A stretch of DNA of 55,584 bases. Source: Campylobacterales bacterium. Its GTDB lineage: Bacteria; Campylobacterota; Campylobacteria; Campylobacterales; Sulfurimonadaceae. This document shows positions 16,936 through 24,740 of this stretch, one piece after another (the stretch's first letter is position 1; every line of letters starts with the position of its first letter). The translations under genes and the position numbers were made by a program. Below the pieces are notes generated by a model that was given only the letters and a program-made list of their open reading frames with translations, did no database searches and had not been told where the DNA came from. Where the stretch lies: NCBI GenBank assembly GCA_016938735.1, contig JAFGUB010000030.1, positions 1 through 55,584 of the forward strand, in the 5' to 3' direction.

Positions 16936-16961
16936 CCTCCTAATGGCGCCATCTTAGGAGG
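16936..16961 (-). promoter_or_regulatory. Hairpin covering the tolC ribosome-binding site
   Basis: CCTCCTAA (16936-16943) and TTAGGAGG (16954-16961) form an 8-bp stem around a ten-base loop that itself contains the palindrome TGGCGCCA. On the minus-strand RNA, the arm nearer the gene contains the AGGAGG that precedes ATG 16930, so folding would hide it. It lies seven bases after the histidine kinase stop. It has no U-run, so it is not a typical terminator. Confidence 0.55.
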
Positions 16962-16967
16962 GGTATG

Positions 16968-18014
16968 TTAGTTGAATGTTAACCGCACCGTTGTTCCCGC
17001 GTCCACTTTAGACGTCACGGTGAGGGAGATGTTCATCGCATCGCAGAGCCGTTTGACGATATGTAGGCCCAAACCGCTTGAACCTTGTTCGCTGAAATGG
17101 CGTTCAAAGACCCGTTCGCTTTGCGCGATACCGACACCCGTGTCGCGTACAAGGAGCTCTTTTCCATCGTATACGATCACTACCGATCCCCCTTCTTTGT
17201 TGTAACGACAGGCATTTGACAACAGCGCACTGATGATCTGATGTAGAGCATCGGCGTTAAGCGGGCGTGCTATACCCTTACATGTAAGCGCGAATTGAAG
17301 CGTGGGGTAGAGCAGACGATAGGTTGCCATCAACTCTTCAATGAGCGGACAGGGGGTTATTGTGGTGTTTGTAAACGGACGTTCATGCAGTAAGGTGGCG
17401 AGGTTTTCATGGAGGTTCATGATGCGTTTGGCGTTGGTCTCGATGCGCTCGAGCGCGCGCGTGTTGCTTGGAGTGCTGCGCAGTAGGGTGACGTTGAGCA
17501 AAATTGCAGTGATCGGAGTATTGAGATCGTGAATAAGGTCTTTTGAAAAAGCATCCAAGCGGCTGATGGTATCGCGCAGCGGATTAATGGCGCTGTGCGC
17601 CAGCCATGCGCTAAGAACGCCAAAAAGCAGCAACAAAAAGAGCTGAATCAGGTAGATGTGCATTCGTAGATGCCCCAGAGCCGTATCAAAACGGTCTCTG
17701 TTCATCTGTAGACGCAAATAGCCCTCTTCATGGGGAATGAACTTGATGATCTGTGTTTGTTTAAGACTCAGATTATCAATCGCAATGGAACGATTTATAT
17801 CGACTTGCCGATGTGTGACGGTTGTACTGTGATAGGAGGCATCGCCCATCTTGTAGGCTCGGGCGTAGTCGATCAGCTCAAAGTGCATCTGACCCAGCAG
17901 CGCTTCGTAACGCTCATGGTAGTAAAAGTGACCCGCTAAGAGAATGAGCGCTCCGACGCTACCGAAATAGACACCGAAAAATCGCCAAAAAGCACTCCGT
18001 TCATAGGGCTTCAA
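16968..18014 (-). CDS. Sensor histidine kinase
   Basis: The protein has about 348 residues: two membrane helices around a periplasmic stretch of about 100 residues, then a HisKA domain with the H-box SKDLIHDLNTPIT, and a HATPase domain with LLSNACRYN, VRDTGVGI and GSSGLGLHIVK. The kinase would phosphorylate one or both response regulators encoded just upstream. The start is uncertain: the frame is open to TTG 18050, but TTG 18014 gives LKPYERSAFW, a plausible N-terminus, with 14 bases of overlap into the regulator gene. Position directly before the efflux genes suggests it controls them (inference). Confidence 0.85.
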   Translation of the reverse strand: MKPYERSAFWRFFGVYFGSVGALILLAGHFYYHERYEALLGQMHFELIDYARAYKMGDASYHSTTVTHRQVDINRSIAIDNLSLKQTQIIKFIPHEEGYLRLQMNRDRFDTALGHLRMHIYLIQLFLLLLFGVLSAWLAHSAINPLRDTISRLDAFSKDLIHDLNTPITAILLNVTLLRSTPSNTRALERIETNAKRIMNLHENLATLLHERPFTNTTITPCPLIEELMATYRLLYPTLQFALTCKGIARPLNADALHQIISALLSNACRYNKEGGSVVIVYDGKELLVRDTGVGIAQSERVFERHFSEQGSSGLGLHIVKRLCDAMNISLTVTSKVDAGTTVRLTFN

Positions 18015-18654
18015 GACGGTATCCCAGCCCTCTGATCGTTTTGATTTCAAGGCCTAGTTTACGCAAATGGCTCATCATGACCCGCAATGATCCTTCACTA
18101 GACTCTTCGCCTTCGCCAAGTGCATAGAGCAGCTCCTCTTTGCGCACGACCGCTCCTCTGCCACGAAACAGTAATCCGACGATTTTTTGCTCATACGCGG
18201 TGAGACTGAGACGTCGATCATGATGATAGAGAAGATTAAGACCCAAATGAAAACTAAAAGCACCTGCGTGGATACGCTCCTCTTCGATCGATCGGGTACG
18301 TTTGAGCAAAGCACGTAAGCGTATGATGAGCTCTTCAAAAGCAAACGGTTTTTTGAGGTAATCCTCCGCGCCCACAGCGAAGCCTCTTGAAAGCGAGCTG
18401 ATATCGCCAAGCGCGGTGATAAAAATCGTCGGGGTCGTATCGCCGCAAGAGCGTAAAGAGCCTAGCAGGTCAAAACCGTTTTGAAAAGGGACGTTGACGT
18501 CAAAAATGTAGCAATCAAAGGCTCTTTTTTGCGTTAATAAGAGGACTTGGTGCGCATCGGTAGCGACCGTGACGCCGAAGCCTTCGATAGCAAGCAGTTC
18601 ACTAAGCGTTTCGCATAATGATGCGTCATCTTCTAGTAAGAGAACTGCGGCCAT
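18001..18654 (-). CDS. OmpR-family response regulator
   Basis: The protein has 217 residues. The receiver domain has acidic pocket residues in LLLEDD, phosphoacceptor Asp52 (IFDVNVP) and the conserved lysine (DYLKKPF), so it should be phosphorylated normally. A winged-helix DNA-binding domain follows (LTAYEQKIVGLLF, then GSLRVMMSHLRKLGLEIKTIRGLGYRL). It is the likely partner of the kinase whose gene overlaps its stop. Four bases separate it from the paralogous regulator upstream, so the two probably arose by tandem duplication. Confidence 0.9.
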   Translation of the reverse strand: MAAVLLLEDDASLCETLSELLAIEGFGVTVATDAHQVLLLTQKRAFDCYIFDVNVPFQNGFDLLGSLRSCGDTTPTIFITALGDISSLSRGFAVGAEDYLKKPFAFEELIIRLRALLKRTRSIEEERIHAGAFSFHLGLNLLYHHDRRLSLTAYEQKIVGLLFRGRGAVVRKEELLYALGEGEESSEGSLRVMMSHLRKLGLEIKTIRGLGYRLEAL

Positions 18655-18658
18655 AGCC

Positions 18659-19315
18659 TCACCCCTCTAACTCCAGTCGATACCCCTTGCCCCACTGCGT
18701 GCGGATCGGTAGGCCGATTTTGCGCAGATGGCTAATCATGACGCGTAGCGAAGCTTCGCTGCTCTCGTCTCTGCCAGAGAGCTCTTGGAGCATCTCACTT
18801 TTTTCCACGGTGGTGTTGCGGTTGCGAAAAAAGAGCTCTACGATTTTGCTTTCATAAGGGGTGAGGGTGATGCGCTCTTCGCCTTCATACAGGGCGCGGC
18901 GGTAGAGGTGGTAGCGAAAAGTACCTACATGTAAGAACTCCGTTTGGGCGCGGTAATGCCGACGCAGCGCCGCTTTGATGCGTACCGCGACCTCTTCGGT
19001 GTTGTAGGGTTTTTTGATGTAGTCATCTGCGCCGCAGAGAAAGCCCGCCGAGATCGACGCGACGTCGCTACGGTAACTGATGAAAATCGCCGGTGTCTGC
19101 ACCCCTGCGCGGCGCAGGCCCGTGAGCATCTCAAAGCCGCATCCGCGCTTGGGGTGCGCCTCAAGCAGCAACAGATCGAACGTGCGCCGAAAAGTCGCCT
19201 CTTCAAACGCTTCGGCGCTGCCGACGCAGACCACCTCAAACCCTTCGTTTGTGAGCGTGCGACAGAGGCTCTGTGCCTCTTCGCGCTCCTCTTCAAGCAA
19301 TAAAATCGATGCCAT
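18659..19315 (-). CDS. OmpR-family response regulator with Glu at the phosphoacceptor position
   Basis: This 218-residue paralogue of the neighbouring regulator has the same layout (LTPYESKIVELFF; ASLRVMISHLRKIGLPIRTQWGKGYRL). Residue 52, aligned with Asp52 of the neighbour, is Glu (LLLLEAHP), and the acidic pocket reads EEE with no Asp. The conserved lysine (DYIKKPY) and a hydroxyl residue (FISY) remain. Aspartate-to-glutamate changes often mimic the phosphorylated state, so this protein may act without phosphorylation; that is inference. It abuts the NnrS stop directly, so NnrS, both regulators, the kinase and the pump may share one transcript. Confidence 0.88.
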   Translation of the reverse strand: MASILLLEEEREEAQSLCRTLTNEGFEVVCVGSAEAFEEATFRRTFDLLLLEAHPKRGCGFEMLTGLRRAGVQTPAIFISYRSDVASISAGFLCGADDYIKKPYNTEEVAVRIKAALRRHYRAQTEFLHVGTFRYHLYRRALYEGEERITLTPYESKIVELFFRNRNTTVEKSEMLQELSGRDESSEASLRVMISHLRKIGLPIRTQWGKGYRLELEG

Positions 19316-20506
19316 CTATCCCCTCCATACCTGTTTGATCACGAGCATAGGTCCAAAACGCAGACCCCACAGCACAAAAAGCGCCATCCACGCCGCCACA
19401 GCCGCGTCAAAGATCCAAAGCTGCTCCGCATACAAAGCCGCCATAGCGCGCAGCACCACCACCGCCTGTGTCCACACAAAGAGCGCCACGGCTACACGAT
19501 CCGCCGCGATAGCGCGGCCTGAATGCCCTAGCGTGACGCGGGTACCAAAGCCGATGAGCATGGTGGTTAAAAAGCCCACTGCCAATAGATGCAGCCCCAA
19601 AAAAGGCGCTTCACCCCACTGTAGAGCCGAGGCAAACAGTGCGAGCGCGTCGATGAGCAGCCCGATCGGCAGCCACGAAAGGGCTACATGTAAGATCCAA
19701 ACCATGGCCGGTCCCTCAAAGAGGCGCATGTTCCACCACAAAATCTCCCGCATCACAAAAAAGCCAAGAGCCAAAGAGACAATCGCCTCGGGCAATGCCA
19801 TCTGCAAAGAGGCGAAGAGCGCCTTAAAGAGCAGGGCACCAAAGACGAATGCCAGTGTATAGAGGTTTTTCGTAGGCTGCGCTTGTGAGAAAAAGGGGAT
19901 CATCCGCTGCACGACCGCAAAGGTGACAAAGAGGACATAAGGGTAAAAAAGCGGCGCAAAGAGCCAAGAGACGACGGAGTTTCCGATATCAAATGCCTGC
20001 GCGATGACGCCCAGCAACCACGAAAAATGCAGAAGCGCTCCAAGGCGCATCCCTATGAGCATCCAAAGCGGATCACGCTTGTCGGGCGCATGGCTGATGT
20101 GATAGACCCACTCCAAAATCAGCAGCCCTAAAACATGGGCGATAAAGAGTAGTAAAACGGCGGCGCAAAAGAGCCAGATCGACGTGACGCTACCTACAAG
20201 CACGAACAACGCACCGACTTGGTAGAGTACAACTACCGGGCGGTAGCTCTCGCCCGGAACGCTCGCAGTGGAGCAATAACGCGGAAACGTGGTCATCAAA
20301 AAACCCAAAAAGAGCTGCGTAAAGGTCAAAAAAAGCAGGGTATAGACGTGCAGCTCCACAGCGCCCGCTACCGGGGTGACAATACCGTGATAGCTCAGCG
20401 CAAAAAGCACCATCGAAACCATCGCCCATAGCATCCCAAATAGGAAAAACCCCTGATGCGGTTGCGATAAGAGATAGCTTCGCTTCAGCCTTTCAACCAT
20501 CGACAT
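19316..20506 (-). CDS. nnrS: NnrS-family membrane protein (NO response)
   Basis: This protein of about 396 residues has twelve predicted helices. The LHVYTLLFLTFTQLFLGFLMTTFPRY segment and later histidine-bearing helices match NnrS, a haem- and copper-containing protein that protects denitrifiers and pathogens from NO-related damage. ATG 20506 has AGGAG about five bases upstream; the longer GTG start at 20512 would overlap that site. An Fnr-type box with a TACAAT hexamer lies upstream, which fits an NO or low-oxygen response. It is divergent from the DUF2249 gene, and the first response regulator begins at its stop. Confidence 0.85.
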   Translation of the reverse strand: MSMVERLKRSYLLSQPHQGFFLFGMLWAMVSMVLFALSYHGIVTPVAGAVELHVYTLLFLTFTQLFLGFLMTTFPRYCSTASVPGESYRPVVVLYQVGALFVLVGSVTSIWLFCAAVLLLFIAHVLGLLILEWVYHISHAPDKRDPLWMLIGMRLGALLHFSWLLGVIAQAFDIGNSVVSWLFAPLFYPYVLFVTFAVVQRMIPFFSQAQPTKNLYTLAFVFGALLFKALFASLQMALPEAIVSLALGFFVMREILWWNMRLFEGPAMVWILHVALSWLPIGLLIDALALFASALQWGEAPFLGLHLLAVGFLTTMLIGFGTRVTLGHSGRAIAADRVAVALFVWTQAVVVLRAMAALYAEQLWIFDAAVAAWMALFVLWGLRFGPMLVIKQVWRG

Positions 20507-20533
20507 ATTCACTCCTGATCATTTTAAAAGAGG

Positions 20534-20575
20534 ATTGTACGCGAAGAGGCGCCGCAAAGCTTTGACTTGCATCAA
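20534..20575 (-). promoter_or_regulatory. nnrS promoter: Fnr-like box and -10
   Basis: TTGACTTGCATCAA (20562-20575) is an Fnr-type box with one mismatch, and TACAAT on the minus strand (20534-20539) is a -10 with the same 22-base gap seen at norB and nrdD. Confidence 0.75.
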
Positions 20576-20584
20576 TACGCCTTC

Positions 20585-20626
20585 TTGACGCATATCAAGC
20601 ACAAAAACTTCGCACGGCTCTATACT
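20585..20626 (+). promoter_or_regulatory. DUF2249-gene promoter: Fnr-like box and -10
   Basis: TTGACGCATATCAA (20585-20598) followed after 22 bases by TATACT (20621-20626) gives a class II Fnr-type promoter reading rightwards, back to back with the nnrS promoter. The predicted start is near 20633, downstream of an open frame start at 20567, which supports ATG 20675 as the true start of the gene. Confidence 0.75.
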
Positions 20627-20674
20627 TCTTCATCGTATCGCTTCAGAGACGAAACCATATACAAGGAGATACCG

Positions 20675-21019
20675 ATGATGATTCCACACGATGCCGCCAA
20701 GATCGACGTAGAGGGTGCGACGGTCGATTTTTTTACTTTTGAAAACGACGAGGCGACCTTTTTTGCTTTTGACACCTCGCGTTGCGGCCCGCCTGAACCG
20801 ATGGTCAATGCGATGGCGGGGCTCAAGCTGCTCGACAGACCCGAAAAAAAGCTGCTGATGATCAACCACAAGATGCCGATGGGGCTTTTTGACAAACTCG
20901 GCGAGCGCTTTGATATCCAAAAGCATGAGCGGGACGATGGTCTTTCAGAGGTGATCTTCGGCTTCAAAGGGAGCGTCGATCTGAGTGCTTCGCAGTTTGA
21001 GGCGAAGTGCCACGGCTAA
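20675..21019 (+). CDS. DUF2249-domain protein
   Basis: This 114-residue soluble protein starts at ATG 20675 (AAGGAG six bases upstream). The segment DTSRCGPPEPMVNAMAGLKLL, followed by KKLLMINHKMPMGLFDKLG, has the DUF2249 pattern (a small alpha/beta fold related to TusA, with a conserved P-x-P-x-x motif at the start of the helix). By family knowledge such genes cluster with NO reductase, NnrS and hemerythrin genes; the biochemical role is not established. It is followed after three bases by the membrane protein gene and lies under an Fnr-type promoter. Confidence 0.7.
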   Translation: MMIPHDAAKIDVEGATVDFFTFENDEATFFAFDTSRCGPPEPMVNAMAGLKLLDRPEKKLLMINHKMPMGLFDKLGERFDIQKHERDDGLSEVIFGFKGSVDLSASQFEAKCHG

Positions 21020-21022
21020 GCC

Positions 21023-22252
21023 ATGGTCTCGATCTCGACCGCGTTTGCGCCGCCGCTGCGGCTGATTGCGCCGTTTTTCATCGCGGGTGCGCTCTTTTAC
21101 CTCATGAGCATTGTGGCGCTTGCGGCGGTTGCGCTGCCGCTGCACTGGCTTGATCTGCGCTGGGTGGGGGTGGTGCATCTCTATCTGGTAGGCTTTGTGA
21201 TGATGAGCATTGTCGGAGCGTTGGCGCAGCTCATACCGGTACTCATTGAGCGTGAGCACTGCTGCGTGGCGCTTTATGGCGCTGCGTTTGTGCTGATGGT
21301 GCTCGGAATTTTGGGGCTTTTTGGCGGCTTTTGGTATGAAGCGGCGCTGCTTCCTTACAGCGGGCTGCTGCTCATCGTCGCCTTTGGCCTCATCGCTTTT
21401 GATCTGCTCATCAGCGCCAAAAAGAGCCTGCTAAAGCACTTCAGCGCGGGCGCGATCGGCTGGATGAGTCTGCTGCTGCTGGTTGGATCGATCATCGGTT
21501 TTGTGATGGCGCTGGGGCTGGGCGCGGGCGCGGATGTAGCCGTGATGGAGTTGATCGATACGCACATTGTCGTCTTGTTTGGCGCACTTTTGGCTCTGGC
21601 TTATGGGGTAGCGCAGGTGCTGCTGCCGATGTTTGCCCTCGCGCACGGCTTTGATGCGCACCCCAACCGCACCGCCCTGCGCACGCTGATTGTGGGGGTG
21701 GGACTCTACGCGCTGGGCGCAGCGGCGGTGGGGCTTGGGCCGATACTTTGCTCCGTGGGGCTGCATCTGTATCAGGCGGGGCTGATGTATGCCAAACGAA
21801 TCCGCAAAGAGCGTGACATCTGGTTTGCATCTTTGCTCTTTGCCTACGCTGCGCTTGCCCTCTCGCTTTTGGGCGCTCTTTGGGGGCTTTTGCTTGCCGA
21901 TGCGCAGCTTTTGCTTGCCGCTTCCGTGCTCTTTGGGCTTGGCTTTTTAGGCTTTTTGATCAGCGGGCATCTGTACAAAATCATTCCGTTTCTGGTCTGG
22001 TTTGAGCGCTTCAGCCCGCTGGTAGGCAAACAAAAAGTCCCCATGCTGCATGAGATGGTACCCCACCGCGCGGCGTGGTTTGGGTTTGGCTACGCCTCTA
22101 TCGGGACGGTTTTGCTGGTTCTTGGCGTAGCGCTTGGCAGCGAAGCGTTGATATTTGGCGGCGTGAGCGCGCTCTTTGTGGGTGGGCTCTTTTTACTCTC
22201 CAACCTGGTTTGGATGCTACGGTTTAACAAAGGAGCAGAAGATGCTGGATAA
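21023..22252 (+). CDS. Twelve-helix membrane protein, possibly haem-copper oxidase-like
   Basis: The 409-residue protein is almost entirely hydrophobic, with about twelve helices. Histidines sit in or at helices in HLYLVGFVMMSIVGALAQLIP, DTHIVVLFGALLALAYGVAQ and SGHLYKIIPFLVWFERF. The H-x-x-x-x-G-F and G-x-x-x-x-x-x-P spacing recalls NnrS-like and oxidase subunit I-like proteins, but I cannot assign a family firmly. It lies between DUF2249 and DUF59 genes in one operon and overlaps the latter by 11 bases. A role in NO detoxification or haem-linked electron transfer is inference. Confidence 0.55.
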   Translation: MVSISTAFAPPLRLIAPFFIAGALFYLMSIVALAAVALPLHWLDLRWVGVVHLYLVGFVMMSIVGALAQLIPVLIEREHCCVALYGAAFVLMVLGILGLFGGFWYEAALLPYSGLLLIVAFGLIAFDLLISAKKSLLKHFSAGAIGWMSLLLLVGSIIGFVMALGLGAGADVAVMELIDTHIVVLFGALLALAYGVAQVLLPMFALAHGFDAHPNRTALRTLIVGVGLYALGAAAVGLGPILCSVGLHLYQAGLMYAKRIRKERDIWFASLLFAYAALALSLLGALWGLLLADAQLLLAASVLFGLGFLGFLISGHLYKIIPFLVWFERFSPLVGKQKVPMLHEMVPHRAAWFGFGYASIGTVLLVLGVALGSEALIFGGVSALFVGGLFLLSNLVWMLRFNKGAEDAG

Positions 22253-22541
22253 AGAAGATATTTATGTGGCCATCAGCAGCGTGATCGACCCCGAAGTTGG
22301 CTGCAACCTTGTCGAACTCGGCCTGATTTACGATGCGACCATTAGCAGCGATGGGGTCGTACATGTAACGATGACCCTCTCCACTAGGGGTTGTCCGCTG
22401 CATATCGCCATGCAGCAGTGGGTCAAAGAGGCGGTTGAAAAGCTCGAAGAGGTCAAGCGCTGCGACGTCGAGATCGTCTGGGAGCCGGCGTGGAACATTA
22501 CGATGGCAGCGCCGCATGTACGCTCCCGTTTTGGGGCCTAA
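22242..22541 (+). CDS. DUF59/MIP18-family Fe-S assembly protein
   Basis: This 99-residue protein starts at ATG 22242, six bases after AAGGAG, inside the end of the previous gene. The DKEDIYVAISSVIDPEVGCN opening, the ELGLIYD segment and the LSTRGCPLH motif with its conserved cysteine identify the MIP18/PaaD/SufT family, which helps assemble or deliver iron-sulfur clusters. Its place in an NO-linked operon suggests repair of clusters damaged by NO, which is inference. A TTACATGTAA copy starts six bases after its stop (22547). Confidence 0.82.
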   Translation: MLDKEDIYVAISSVIDPEVGCNLVELGLIYDATISSDGVVHVTMTLSTRGCPLHIAMQQWVKEAVEKLEEVKRCDVEIVWEPAWNITMAAPHVRSRFGA

Positions 22542-22692
22542 GCGGCTTACATGTAAGCCTTGCCGCTTGGCATGAGATGCACGTTTTGCCTGATGTAGTA
22601 GCGTTGCAACCGCTGCGTGAAAACGTGTCGGCGGCTTTGCAGATGAAGCAACTTTTTTGGTCACAAGAATATACTAAAAACATATTTTTAAG

Positions 22693-22698
22693 TATAAT
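22693..22698 (+). promoter_or_regulatory. -10 element for the AAA ATPase gene
   Basis: A perfect TATAAT, 23 bases before the ATG and at the end of an AT-rich stretch (about 22660-22700), is the likely -10. No convincing -35 is seen. AAAGGAG precedes ATG 22722. Confidence 0.5.
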
Positions 22699-22721
22699 GC
22701 TCTAAACCTAAAGGAGCTTTC

Positions 22722-23927
22722 ATGCTGCCGCTTCTCGAAAATGCCAAAAGGCTTTATGCTATTAAAGCCCATCAAAAACTCCCGCACTACAAACGCTATA
22801 TCTACAACGATCTCATCCATTCTAGCGCCAAAATTACAGCGATTTATGGCAGTCGCGGAATCGGCAAAACGACGATGCTGATGCAGCTTTTGCAACATTC
22901 TACGCTTCAGCCAAGCGCAAAGCTCTACATCTCTTGTGACCATGCGATGTTTGGAGGGGTGAGCTTGTTTGATTTTGTCGATGAGTTTTGCAAACGAGGC
23001 GGGGAGCTTATCTGTATTGATGAAGTCCATGAAGCCTCAAACTTTGAACAAGAGCTCAAGTCAATCTACGATTTTTTGGATATCAAAGTCTATTTCACCG
23101 GCTCGTCGGCACTGCATCTGAGCAACCCCGATTTTGCACGGCGATACTCGATGTATCATCTCTATCCGCTTAGTTTCAAAGAGTATCTGGAGCTTGAGAT
23201 GGATCTATCGCTTCAAGCCTACCCGCTTCATGAGGTTTTATTCAACCATGAAAACATCGCGCATGCGATTTTGGATGCCTTAAGCGATAAAAAAATCATC
23301 AAACATTTCAACACCTTTCTCAAAGTAGGGGCTTATCCCTTCTATTTCGAAGACAAAACCAAATACGTCGATAGGATGATAGAGACGGTCAATACCATTT
23401 TGCATACCGATTTGAGCAAACTCTTTTCGATTCAACCCGATAAAATCGACACCCTCAAAAAGCTTTTGCTGACCCTTTGTGTCTCCAAGCCTCTGGAGTT
23501 TAGCATCGACAAATTGGCCTCAACGGTGGGGATCACCAAAGCAACCTTGTACAAATACATACACTACCTCGACGATGCCGAGCTGCTCAAACAGATCACC
23601 CATGAGGGAAAACGATTTGCCGGCATCCGAAAATCAGACAAACTCTACCTTGCCAATCCCAATCTTTTTGAGGCGTTTTGTGCGAGTCAGGAGATAGGGA
23701 CGCTGCGGGAGACCTACTTTGTCGCACAGGTATCGACGCACCACCGTTTGCACTATCTTGATCGAGGGGATTTTTTGGTCGATGAACAATACACCGTAGA
23801 GATAGGCGGTAAAAATAAGAGCTTTTCGCAAATCAAAGAGCTCAACAACAGTTTCGTCGTATCAGACGATATCGAAGTGGGTATCGGCAACCGCATCCCG
23901 TTGTGGATGTTTGGGTTTTTGTACTGA
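22722..23927 (+). CDS. AAA ATPase with DUF4143-type C-terminus
   Basis: This 401-residue soluble protein has a Walker A motif (GSRGIGKTT, about residues 43-51), a Walker B motif (LICIDEVHE), a sensor segment (VYFTGSSALHLS) and a LYPLSFKEYLEL motif, as in the AAA_14/DUF4143 group. A helix-turn-helix-like part (IDKLASTVGITKATLYKYIHYLDDAELL) and a nuclease-like beta end (DFLVDEQYTVEIGGKNK) follow. These proteins are common in accessory regions and behave like members of toxin/defence or mobile loci, but their function is poorly known. The gene looks more AT-rich than its neighbours, stands alone, and is followed by an nrdG remnant. Confidence 0.8.
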   Translation: MLPLLENAKRLYAIKAHQKLPHYKRYIYNDLIHSSAKITAIYGSRGIGKTTMLMQLLQHSTLQPSAKLYISCDHAMFGGVSLFDFVDEFCKRGGELICIDEVHEASNFEQELKSIYDFLDIKVYFTGSSALHLSNPDFARRYSMYHLYPLSFKEYLELEMDLSLQAYPLHEVLFNHENIAHAILDALSDKKIIKHFNTFLKVGAYPFYFEDKTKYVDRMIETVNTILHTDLSKLFSIQPDKIDTLKKLLLTLCVSKPLEFSIDKLASTVGITKATLYKYIHYLDDAELLKQITHEGKRFAGIRKSDKLYLANPNLFEAFCASQEIGTLRETYFVAQVSTHHRLHYLDRGDFLVDEQYTVEIGGKNKSFSQIKELNNSFVVSDDIEVGIGNRIPLWMFGFLY

Positions 23928-23944
23928 TGCCAAACCAAAAATCC

Positions 23945-24001
23945 TCACCGCCACTGCACATGGGTCAAGGTGGCGACGCCATTGACAAAGTGCTGCACCA
24001 A
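23945..24001 (-). pseudogene. Remnant of a second nrdG 3' end
   Basis: Read on the minus strand, these bases encode VQHFVNGVATLTHVQWR and a stop. The intact nrdG next door ends VQRFVNGVATL, then 17 other residues, then VQWR and a stop. The remnant therefore matches both ends of that tail with an internal deletion. No nrdG sequence is recognisable on its upstream side, so it is a small diverged fragment, probably left by a duplication or by insertion of the ATPase gene. Confidence 0.6.
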
Positions 24002-24086
24002 GCTACAAAGTAGCTCGTCCCCCGCTCACACGGCCAAACCGTTTCGTCTAGGTGCAATTTTATCGTAATCGGAGACGCTTTCGCCT

Positions 24087-24740
24087 TCATCGCCACTGCA
24101 CATACGCCATCGGTACCGCTTTGGTGTGGTCATCGCCTAGATTGCCCAAAGTGGCAACGCCGTTGACAAAACGCTGCACATAAAACGGCTTGCGATACCC
24201 CCTTACATGTAAGGTATGGGCCATCATCTCCAACGTCTCCAGCCGCATCAAACCTCCGTGAAAAGTGGTGCGCACTTCAAAATCAACCCCCGAAGTGCGC
24301 AGCAGATCGAAACTCTCCCAAAACCGCGATTCGCTGCCGCCGCCGCAGATGTCCTGCATCAGCGCTTGCGGGGCTTTGTAGTCGAGTGCGCAGTAGTCCA
24401 TCAGATGCTCATCGAGCAGGCGGCGCAGCACGTCGGGGCGCATGGCGTTGGTGTCGATTTTGAGCCCAAACCCCAGCGCCTTGACGCTCCGCGCCCAAGT
24501 GAGGATACTAGGGACTTGCGTACACTCTCCGCCGCTAAAAACCACCCCCTCAAGCAACCCCTCTCTGCGCTGCAAAAAAGCCAGCGCTTCGGAGGCGTCG
24601 ATGCACCCCTCGCCTAAAACGATCTCGGGATTGTAGCAGTAAGCACAGCGCAGGTTGCACCCCGCAAACCAGAAGATGGCGGCGGGGGTGTCCGGGAAAT
24701 CAAGCAGAGTGAAGGGGGTGATGTCGTGCAGCATATTCAC
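24087..24740 (-). CDS. nrdG: Anaerobic ribonucleotide reductase activating enzyme (radical SAM)
   Basis: The 217-residue protein carries the radical SAM motif GCNLRCAYCYNPE (C-x3-C-x2-C) and FSGGECT, which bind a 4Fe-4S cluster and S-adenosylmethionine. It generates the glycyl radical on the reductase; the target glycine here is on the small protein encoded just upstream. GTG 24740 or ATG 24734 are both possible starts, neither with a clear ribosome site; both lie within the end of that small gene, so translation is probably coupled. It contains one exact TTACATGTAA (24203-24212). Confidence 0.9.
   Translation of the reverse strand: MNMLHDITPFTLLDFPDTPAAIFWFAGCNLRCAYCYNPEIVLGEGCIDASEALAFLQRREGLLEGVVFSGGECTQVPSILTWARSVKALGFGLKIDTNAMRPDVLRRLLDEHLMDYCALDYKAPQALMQDICGGGSESRFWESFDLLRTSGVDFEVRTTFHGGLMRLETLEMMAHTLHVRGYRKPFYVQRFVNGVATLGNLGDDHTKAVPMAYVQWR

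Noticed and set aside
19080-19862. 260-codon open frame opposite the response regulator and nnrS
   Set aside because: Low-complexity Ser/Ala/Arg/Thr composition typical of an antisense shadow and spanning two real genes.
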